64,000 nt of DNA from Nitrospira sp. (GTDB lineage Bacteria; Nitrospirota; Nitrospiria; Nitrospirales; Nitrospiraceae): NCBI GenBank assembly GCA_024998565.1, contig JACOEM010000009.1, positions 124,001 through 188,000 on the forward strand, read 5' to 3'. The number at the start of each line of letters is the position of its first letter. Position 1 is the first letter of the stretch. The notes under the pieces were generated by a model. It made no database searches and was not told the origin of the DNA. It saw only the letters and a program-made list of their open reading frames with translations. Of the stretch, positions 47,153 through 52,745 are shown in pieces. The position numbers were made by a program, and so were the translations under genes.

Positions 47153-47174
47153 GGCAGGCTGCTGCCAGCCTGCC
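47153..47174 (-). terminator. Terminator-like hairpin after the major coat gene
   Basis: GGCAGGCTG pairs perfectly with CAGCCTGCC over a 4-base loop, 16 bases past the coat-gene stop. On the minus strand TCCTTTCCTTC follows. Filamentous phages commonly have a strong terminator directly after the major coat gene. Confidence 0.65.
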
Positions 47175-47189
47175 TCGATGGGCTACCGC

Positions 47190-47402
47190 TCAGCCCACAA
47201 TCGCGCGCACGCGCTTAAAGGCGTAGATCGCCAACGCCACCCCAATCAAGGCTGTGGCCCACAAGAGCAGATCGGCCCGCACCGTGGCCACATCTGCCGA
47301 CACGGGAAACAACTGCGCCTGCGACAGCGCCGGGACACCCAAGGCGAACACGAACGCCATGAGCAGGCCCCCAAGCCCTTTGACCCAACCCCATCCCTTC
47401 AT
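47190..47402 (-). CDS. Inovirus major coat protein (pVIII-like)
   Basis: This is a 70-aa precursor. A signal peptide (KGWGWVKGLGGLLMAFVFAL...ALSQA) of about 29 residues is followed by a mature 41-residue chain starting QLFPVSADVATVRADL, a single membrane helix (LLLWATALIGVALAIYAF) and a basic tail KRVRAIVG. This is the pattern of Ff/Pf-type coat proteins: acidic N-terminal part, hydrophobic middle, Lys/Arg tail binding the ssDNA. AAGGAGGTG directly before the ATG gives the strongest ribosome site of the module, fitting the most abundant virion protein. Confidence 0.88.
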   Translation of the reverse strand: MKGWGWVKGLGGLLMAFVFALGVPALSQAQLFPVSADVATVRADLLLWATALIGVALAIYAFKRVRAIVG

Positions 47403-47474
47403 ACGGCACCTCCTTGTGCTGATGGTGGTTCCGTCCACCCACGCCGCCGGATTGTTCGCCGACGGTCGAACGCC

Positions 47475-47582
47475 TCAATGGCTTTGAGGCAGAATCAATT
47501 TGATAATCAGGCCGACGGCAAAGCCGCCGAGCCAAAAGATCGCCGTGAAATAGGTCATCGCCTCAATCGCCGGCAGGTCCAT
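47475..47582 (-). CDS. Tiny inovirus membrane protein (35 aa)
   Basis: This 35-aa protein (frame MDLPAIEAMTYFTAIF..., ending LPQSH) has one hydrophobic helix with Gly-Gly in the middle. The start has AAGGAG about 6 bases upstream and lies inside the 3' end of the zot-like gene (20-base overlap), as expected for phage minor coat genes. A pVII/pIX-like cap protein is a possibility only. Confidence 0.6.
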   Translation of the reverse strand: MDLPAIEAMTYFTAIFWLGGFAVGLIIKLILPQSH

Positions 47583-48567
47583 AGAACACTCCTTCACCAA
47601 TGAGCCGCATCGAGCCCTCTTCATAGACTTCTGAGACCGACAGGCCATAGCGTCCGGTAATCTGTGCCGCCGTGAGAATTTCGCCGCTATCCAATAAGTA
47701 GCGCCAGCCTTGCCGGTCTTTAGTCATCCCGGCACCACCGAGGATTCGTACTGGTCGCTTCGGTGGAGTGGGAGTAGCAGGAGGTGACGGTGCCAGGCCC
47801 AAAGGATTGAGCAGACTGGCTGAGCTCGAAGGAACTGAACCAGCCGACACACTAGGCACAGGCGTTGGTCCGGCGGTAGCCGGCTTCGTGGAACCAAGGG
47901 ACGACCAAGGCCTCCAGACCATGAGACCGATCGCGAACAGTCCTGCGGCAATGCCGATTGCCACCCGCGCCGATTTGAAGACCGTGTGGCTGCGTTTCTC
48001 TTCTCGAATCGCCGCCGAGGCGTAGCTCGAATAGTAGGCGTACACCGCCGGCGAGTACGTTCCGACGAAGGCCCGAATGACCTCGTTGTCTTCGGGGTTG
48101 CCGCGCACCTTGCCCTGATACTTCTTCGAGAGTCCGACAAAGCTCAGCTTGCGGAACTTGACCGTCGCTTCGATGAGCCGAGTGACACCTTGCGACATCT
48201 GTCGGAAGTCCTGGCTCATGAGCAGAATATCCACGCCGTAGTGACGATGCGTTTCGAGCCAGCGGAGCAGACCCGGTTCGACTTTTTGCAGCGACCGAAA
48301 CACGGTTTGGGCTTCGTCGATGATCACGGCTGAACCGGGCTCGACATGGGGAAAGGCTTGCAGGACTTCGACGGAGTCCTTCCAGATGGTGATCTGTTGT
48401 TCGAGGGTAGACAGTTCAATACCGGTGAACAGGGAAAGACGATCTAAATAGATCCCATCGACAGCGATATAGAGCCGCCGGCCTTGCTTCACCCAGGGCA
48501 GAAATTTCTCACAGATCGCGTGATAGGACTTCCCTGAGCCTGGTACCCCTTCATACAGTTCGATCAT
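47563..48567 (-). CDS. Zot-like assembly ATPase (inovirus pI)
   Basis: This 334-aa morphogenesis ATPase is the defining gene of inoviruses. Walker A GVPGSGKSYH is at residues 7-16 of MIELYEGVPGSGKS, Walker B AVIIDEAQTVF near residue 90, and HRHYGVDILLMSQDFRQM matches the Zot/pI core. One membrane helix (VAIGIAAGLFAIGLMVW) near residue 215 separates the cytoplasmic ATPase from a Pro/Ser-rich periplasmic tail. Start at 48567 overlaps the stop of the preceding 28-aa gene (ATGA). It should drive ssDNA extrusion with coat assembly at the inner membrane. Confidence 0.93.
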   Translation of the reverse strand: MIELYEGVPGSGKSYHAICEKFLPWVKQGRRLYIAVDGIYLDRLSLFTGIELSTLEQQITIWKDSVEVLQAFPHVEPGSAVIIDEAQTVFRSLQKVEPGLLRWLETHRHYGVDILLMSQDFRQMSQGVTRLIEATVKFRKLSFVGLSKKYQGKVRGNPEDNEVIRAFVGTYSPAVYAYYSSYASAAIREEKRSHTVFKSARVAIGIAAGLFAIGLMVWRPWSSLGSTKPATAGPTPVPSVSAGSVPSSSASLLNPLGLAPSPPATPTPPKRPVRILGGAGMTKDRQGWRYLLDSGEILTAAQITGRYGLSVSEVYEEGSMRLIGEGVFYGPAGD

Positions 48568-48650
48568 CGCAGACTCCTGAGATACACCCAGATCCACAGC
48601 GCGAGGATAACCGTCCAGGCATAGGCCCACCCCATCACGAGTTGGTTCAT
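48564..48650 (-). CDS. Tiny inovirus membrane protein (28 aa)
   Basis: This 28-aa frame, MNQLVMGWAYAWTVIL to YLRSLR, is almost entirely one Trp-rich hydrophobic helix with a basic C-terminus. Its ATG overlaps the stop of the DUF2523-like gene and its stop overlaps the Zot start (both ATGA), so it is held in a coupled translation chain. Function unknown; small virion or assembly protein is likely. Confidence 0.6.
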   Translation of the reverse strand: MNQLVMGWAYAWTVILALWIWVYLRSLR

Positions 48651-48922
48651 GAGCCCCACCGCACAAAGGGAATGGTTTGTAAAATGAATCTCGTCCCCAT
48701 GGCGCTCGCCACGATGGCCAGCGCCTGACTCATGCCCGTCGCGCCCAGCACCCACGCATAGTGATCGGGAATCACCGGCAGGGTGAGCCCAGCCGTGCCG
48801 ATGGTGGCGAGCGTGCTGTCCGCCACGGAGAGGAGGGAATCCCATATGCCGAGTCCCCAATCGGTGAGCGAGAAGAAGAACTCCTGCAGCCAGCAATAGA
48901 TGAGCGTGAGAATCGCCGTCAT
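48647..48922 (-). CDS. DUF2523 family minor coat protein (pVI-like)
   Basis: This is a 91-aa membrane protein. The C-terminal part YAWVLGATGMSQALAIVASAMGTRFILQTIPFVRWG has the family's conserved hydrophobic region with LxPxxxxYxLxxxGxxxALxIxxxAxxxRF spacing, as in DUF2523 minor coat proteins next to zot genes. GGAGG about 9 bases upstream supports the start at 48922, which overlaps the pIII-like stop (ATGA). Confidence 0.85.
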   Translation of the reverse strand: MTAILTLIYCWLQEFFFSLTDWGLGIWDSLLSVADSTLATIGTAGLTLPVIPDHYAWVLGATGMSQALAIVASAMGTRFILQTIPFVRWGS

Positions 48923-50187
48923 GTCGTCTGGCCTCCTCCCACAAAGATGATGCGGTAGGCGGCAATGGAGGCGGTCGCAATGACGAGAGTCCTCAACACG
49001 GTGAAGAACCAGGCCCATTGATTGAAATCGACCTGCTGACTCCCGAAGAAGGCCGACGGCAAGGCGATCACCGGCAAGGTGGAGGGCCAGGTGAGTGACT
49101 TCAAGAGATTCAGCGTGCTCAATAAGCCGTTCGTGGCCCAGATGGTTTGATGTGCCTGCAAGACCGTGCCGAAGGTCCGGCTCTCATGTGAACCGACCGC
49201 GCAGGAGGTCGTGGCTTCTGTCTCTTCCTGCTGTGTCGTCGAGCCGTCCGGATTCTGGGTCGTCGTGGTAGTGGTGGTCGTTGTCTGCTGCTGAGTATTC
49301 TGCTGTGGGGTGCTGGCCGGAGGCGGCACGTTGTCTGCCACCACGATATCCCCGGCAGGTACGGGCTTCGGTTTGACCGTTGTCGGCATTTCAGTCGGGC
49401 TGACGGGCTGGGAGACGGTATTGTCTGCCGGCTGCGTCGTGCCCGTCGTGCCGACGGGATTCGTATGAGATTCGACAGATTTGGGATCACTCGCCGGGAG
49501 GCTTGTGACATAGTTCGCCACGTGTTGTTGGGTGGGATCGATCAGGCCGTCTTGCAATGGAGGAGGCGATCCCGGGATGCCTACGCGATGGCAGACATAC
49601 AGATTTTGCCCACCGACCGCCGGCCCAAAGACGAAGAAGTTCCCGGGAAAATACACGGCAGTGCTGACGCTCTGAAAAGGCCCCACCACCCAATCATGTT
49701 GATATTCCGCATCAATACTGCACAGCGGCACATCGGTCGCGCTGAATTGAATGGTGGCATAGGGATAGGCAGGGTTCGCGGGCGTATTGGTGCCGAGGCC
49801 GGGAAAGGTCTGGGTGCCGGCATTGGTCGTGGTGACTTGCCAGCCGCCTGGCGTGGACGCCGCGCTTTTGATCGCCGACAGATCGGCCTGAGAGTAATAC
49901 ATCTGAGCGAGGACCAACCCGGCGCCGACTCCCAACGCCGCCCATCCCACCGGACCGGCGACCATGCGCACCGCCAGCGAGGTGGCGGAGGGCGCCAAGG
50001 CAGCGGTCGCGACTTGTGAAGCGAGGGCGGACCGTTGCGAGGCCAGGTAGGCAATGCGTTCAGCTTGGGCGACCACCCGCGCATACTGCGTCGTGGTCTG
50101 GGCTAAGGATTCGCCCGGCGTAAGGCAGAGTGAGACGAAGAGGGCCCAGACAAACCCGAGATACGTCATGAGAGAAAGCAGTTTCAT
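48919..50187 (-). CDS. Inovirus adsorption protein (pIII-like)
   Basis: This 422-aa exported protein has a signal peptide (LMTYLGFVWALFVSLCLTPGESLA). The N-terminal half, with several Cys (PLCSIDAEY, LYVCHRVG), is the likely receptor-binding part. A long low-complexity Thr/Gln/Pro linker (about 235-330, including a run of nine Thr) connects to a C-terminal part with Cys and hydrophobic helices (LRTLVIATASIAAYRIIFVGGG) that would anchor it in the virion tip or membrane. Size, place between the SSB and DUF2523 genes and layout match pIII. The ATG overlaps the 24-aa gene's stop. Confidence 0.8.
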   Translation of the reverse strand: MKLLSLMTYLGFVWALFVSLCLTPGESLAQTTTQYARVVAQAERIAYLASQRSALASQVATAALAPSATSLAVRMVAGPVGWAALGVGAGLVLAQMYYSQADLSAIKSAASTPGGWQVTTTNAGTQTFPGLGTNTPANPAYPYATIQFSATDVPLCSIDAEYQHDWVVGPFQSVSTAVYFPGNFFVFGPAVGGQNLYVCHRVGIPGSPPPLQDGLIDPTQQHVANYVTSLPASDPKSVESHTNPVGTTGTTQPADNTVSQPVSPTEMPTTVKPKPVPAGDIVVADNVPPPASTPQQNTQQQTTTTTTTTTQNPDGSTTQQEETEATTSCAVGSHESRTFGTVLQAHQTIWATNGLLSTLNLLKSLTWPSTLPVIALPSAFFGSQQVDFNQWAWFFTVLRTLVIATASIAAYRIIFVGGGQTT

Positions 50188-50258
50188 AACCGTCCGACTC
50201 CGAGGCCGGTGAGGAAGGCCAGTAACAGGACCGCCACGAGTAGAATGGTGAGATCCAT
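50184..50258 (-). CDS. Tiny inovirus membrane protein (24 aa)
   Basis: This 24-aa frame, MDLTILLVAVLLLAFLTGLGVGRL, is a single hydrophobic helix. AGGAAGG lies 5 bases before the ATG and its stop overlaps the pIII-like start (ATGA), so it is likely translated. Its place upstream of pIII resembles gene IX/VII of Ff phages. Confidence 0.55.
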   Translation of the reverse strand: MDLTILLVAVLLLAFLTGLGVGRL

Positions 50259-50281
50259 TGGCCTTCCTCTCCCTCTAGCCG

Positions 50282-50545
50282 TTACTTCACGACGTCTAAG
50301 CCGGTGAGGTCGAAAAATGTACGTCCGGTCTGTTCGAATTTCCGCACTTCGATCGACGCCTTGGCCTGCTTGCCTTCTGCCTGCTTACAGATCTCGATCA
50401 GCGACATCTGATCGTCCGGAATGCCCAACCGCAGCACACCCGGGTCTTTGCCCTTCACATAGAAATCCACCGATCTGTACACCTTGCCCTCCCGGCTCCT
50501 CCGCTCGACATACCCCTGCACGGCTCCCTCTGCTTTGACTTGCAT
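50282..50545 (-). CDS. Inovirus single-stranded DNA-binding protein (pV-like)
   Basis: This 87-aa protein (MQVKAEGAVQGYVERRSREG, then VYRSVDFYVKGKDP and KASIEVRKFEQTGRTFFDLTGLDVV) has alternating beta strands with basic and aromatic residues in an OB-like order and no membrane helix. The size and location between the Rep and coat genes match filamentous phage gene V. Start has AAGGAGGGG 6 bases upstream. Sequence homology is not certain by eye. Confidence 0.7.
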   Translation of the reverse strand: MQVKAEGAVQGYVERRSREGKVYRSVDFYVKGKDPGVLRLGIPDDQMSLIEICKQAEGKQAKASIEVRKFEQTGRTFFDLTGLDVVK

Positions 50546-50780
50546 CGTTCACCCCTCCTTGTTGTGAAAAGACTCTCGGATCAGCTCTGCGCCTGACCCA
50601 CACGCCCCGGCCCGCAAGCCGGACTTTTGGCAGCAATTCATATTCGAAGCCACACGCCTCGCACATCACAAACAACTTTCCTTTTCGAAACTCTCCACAG
50701 GCTCCGGCGGCGTGGCAATTTGGACCTGGACAGGTCCGGAGGTACACGACGTTAGGTCCGAGGTTTGAGATGAAGCACAT
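50385..50780 (-). CDS. Possible zinc-ribbon protein overlapping rep and ssb
   Basis: A 131-aa frame begins inside the 3' end of rep (29-base overlap). Its first 55 residues look like a real zinc ribbon: RTCPGPNCHAAGACG and LFVMCEACGFEYELLP (two Cys pairs). The remaining 75 residues run through the ssb gene in another frame and look like a shadow. The true gene may be short with a changed frame, or the 3' end may have lost its stop. The region 50546-50752 has no other gene. Small zinc-finger genes next to inovirus rep are common. Confidence 0.4.
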   Translation of the reverse strand: MCFISNLGPNVVYLRTCPGPNCHAAGACGEFRKGKLFVMCEACGFEYELLPKVRLAGRGVWVRRRADPRVFSQQGGVNDASQSRGSRAGVCRAEEPGGQGVQIGGFLCEGQRPGCAAVGHSGRSDVADRDL

Positions 50781-51753
50781 AGGGCGTTCCCTTCCTCCGT
50801 TGCTTCAGCAGGGCATAGTGCTTCTGTGTCCATCGCTTGGTGCCCGCATAGATCATCTCCATCAGGAACTGATCACCCCGGCAGGCCACCACCACCGCCA
50901 ACATCGGACTGATGGCGTTGGCGAGCCACGCCGCTACGTCATCCAACCGCTGCTGAATGCGTTCGACAACCAGTCGGCATCGCATAAAGCCTTCAGTGAG
51001 GGCTTTCCACCAGTCCACTAACGGCGCTCGGTACTTCTCATAGGATTCCGCCTCTCTGGTGGTTTCACGGAAATCCACATAGGAGCGGAGGACGCCGACT
51101 AAGAAGGCCCGCCAATCTTCGGGATCGAGCGTGAGCAGCGCTTTCGCACAGGCCTGGGCTCGATCCTGTTTGAACTCCAGTTCCCATCGCACTCCGTATA
51201 AGGCCGCGTCTTCTCGGCCTCTGGCCTGAAGTTCGAGCCGCTTGTCATAGACCCGCAGCATGGTCTGGCTTTCCCGGCTGCCGAAGTAGAGGGTCTCGCC
51301 CGTGCGCACACCTTCACGATGATTCGAGGCTTGGATGACTTTGAATTGTTTCGAACGACTCACCACCTGTCCGGCCTCCACGGCTAGCCGGACGGTCTCC
51401 ACTGCGACAGACGCCTCCCGGTCGTCCAGGGCGACATCGATGCGGGTGACATGGCCCTTCTGCGCAAAGATCCAGGCGAGGACCGTTTTAAGCTTGGTCT
51501 CATCCCACTGGGAAACGATTCCGGCCGAGAGATCCACATGCACTTCTTTCGGATTGCGAGGAGCACCCGTCCCCAGTTTCCCGACGCCCGTCTTGCCCTG
51601 TGTCATGAGCTGAGCGAGGGGGTACCCGCGAAAACCGGTTTCACTCTGGAACCAATCACCGCCAATCAGCGAGATCACCTCGGCGACCTCAGCTTTGGGA
51701 AGCGTGAAGGCGAGCCAATCGATGGTCTGCGTGAATCCTCCGGAACCCGTCAT
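50752..51753 (-). CDS. Phage replication initiation protein (Rep_trans/RstA-like)
   Basis: This 333-aa replication initiator resembles the replication-initiation-factor family (PF02486) found in CTXphi-type filamentous phages. It has IDWLAFTLPK at the start, VHVDLSAGIVSQW, HVTRIDVALDDRE (a possible metal-binding region), GETLYFGSRESQTMLRVYDKRLE and RWELEFKQDRAQACAKAL. AAGGAGG lies before the ATG, which overlaps the upstream HTH stop (ATGA). It should nick or bind the phage double-strand origin for rolling-circle replication. Confidence 0.88.
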   Translation of the reverse strand: MTGSGGFTQTIDWLAFTLPKAEVAEVISLIGGDWFQSETGFRGYPLAQLMTQGKTGVGKLGTGAPRNPKEVHVDLSAGIVSQWDETKLKTVLAWIFAQKGHVTRIDVALDDREASVAVETVRLAVEAGQVVSRSKQFKVIQASNHREGVRTGETLYFGSRESQTMLRVYDKRLELQARGREDAALYGVRWELEFKQDRAQACAKALLTLDPEDWRAFLVGVLRSYVDFRETTREAESYEKYRAPLVDWWKALTEGFMRCRLVVERIQQRLDDVAAWLANAISPMLAVVVACRGDQFLMEMIYAGTKRWTQKHYALLKQRRKGTPYVLHLKPRT

Positions 51754-52058
51754 TTCTTCCTCCTTGGAGCCTGTGCGATAGACGCCCCCGTCTTACCAAG
51801 TCGGGGGCGGGGCCGCTGCGCGCGCCGCCGGCTGGCGCCGCCGGTCGCGCTGCGCTGTCCCAGTTCCCGTGAGGCGAAAGGAGACTGTCCTTGCCCGTTC
51901 CCCTGCATGGCGGCCTTCACCCGGTCGAGATCGAACCGGACAAACCGACAGATGCGCTCCACCGGAATCTGGCCCTTGCGGTAGGCACGGCGGATGGACT
52001 TGACACTGACTTGCAGTTCCAGGGCGAGTTCCTCGATCGTTAACCACGTTTTTTTCAT
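51750..52058 (-). CDS. HTH DNA-binding protein upstream of rep
   Basis: This 102-aa protein (MKKTWLTIEELALELQVSVKSIRRAYRKG, then IPVERICRFVRFDLDRVKAAM) has an excisionase/AlpA-type helix-turn-helix followed by a basic, low-complexity tail (RRRAQRPRPRLGK). GAGGAG lies about 5 bases before the ATG. It is the first gene of the phage replication-morphogenesis operon, so it likely controls the operon through the 10-bp repeats just upstream. Confidence 0.82.
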   Translation of the reverse strand: MKKTWLTIEELALELQVSVKSIRRAYRKGQIPVERICRFVRFDLDRVKAAMQGNGQGQSPFASRELGQRSATGGASRRRAQRPRPRLGKTGASIAQAPRRKK

Positions 52059-52137
52059 CGCGTCTCCTCTTCGGTTCAGCACACGACGTACGAGCGGACC
52101 ATACGCAACGGCGCGTGAGTGGTGAAAGAGCCCGTTC

Positions 52138-52177
52138 GGGGACACTGGGGGACAATAGGGGACAGTAAGGGACAGGA
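52138..52177. repeat. Four 10-bp phased repeats upstream of the phage operon
   Basis: GGGGACACTG, GGGGACAATA, GGGGACAGTA and AGGGACAGGA stand head to tail with an exact 10-base period. They begin 80 bases from the start of the HTH gene and lie on the same face of the helix. They could be an operator or replication iterons. Confidence 0.7.
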
Positions 52178-52415
52178 GTTCCAGGCGAGCACGTACTGAA
52201 AATCGAAGGAGCTCATGACGTATCAGGCCCTGATCTAGTCATCAGTTGCCCGACAGCTCGCAGCTTGATACTCACGTGAGCCGCTCCAGCATTATGAATT
52301 CTGATGTTCGGACTTCTCCGCGTAGAGATTTGAGCACGGAAACATGCGGATGAAACAATCGACATGAAATACGTAGATGAGCGATTCGGCGATGCGTTTT
52401 CGTCTGAAAACATGG

Positions 52416-52455
52416 ATAGGGCCAAAAAATAGGCACTAGGATCAAACGGCCCTAT
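52416..52455. other. Intergenic control region between phage operon and defence cassette
   Basis: The 687-base gap between 52059 and 52745 separates divergent modules. It holds the 10-bp repeats, an inverted repeat ATAGGGCC/GGCCCTAT at 52416-52423 and 52448-52455, and an A-rich stretch at about 52590-52700. No supported gene was found; the promoters of both modules probably lie here. Confidence 0.5.
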
Positions 52456-52745
52456 TTTGAGGACAGATTTCCTGCCTGCCATCTCTCCCGACCCCGAGAG
52501 CTGGCCGGTTGTCCTACTGCAAACCGAATGCGAGCGGGATCGCATCCCTAACGTCGCAAAATGATTCGTATTAAGGCCTAAGAGAATATAGGGGGCCTGA
52601 AAAAAGGCAAAAAACCGTAAGTAGAAGCAAAAAATTGGCTTGGAGGCCTGAGGGCAGTGGGAAACCGATATTGCAAAGAAAATGAAGGGGGGTTTCGTAG
52701 AAATATTTTTCTGACCGTATCTATCACAGATGGGTGATTTCGTTG

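Noticed and set aside
52213..52545. A 110-aa minus-strand frame in the gap before the SNF2 gene
   Set aside because: No ribosome site, no domain sense and a composition typical of non-coding sequence; treated as a chance frame.
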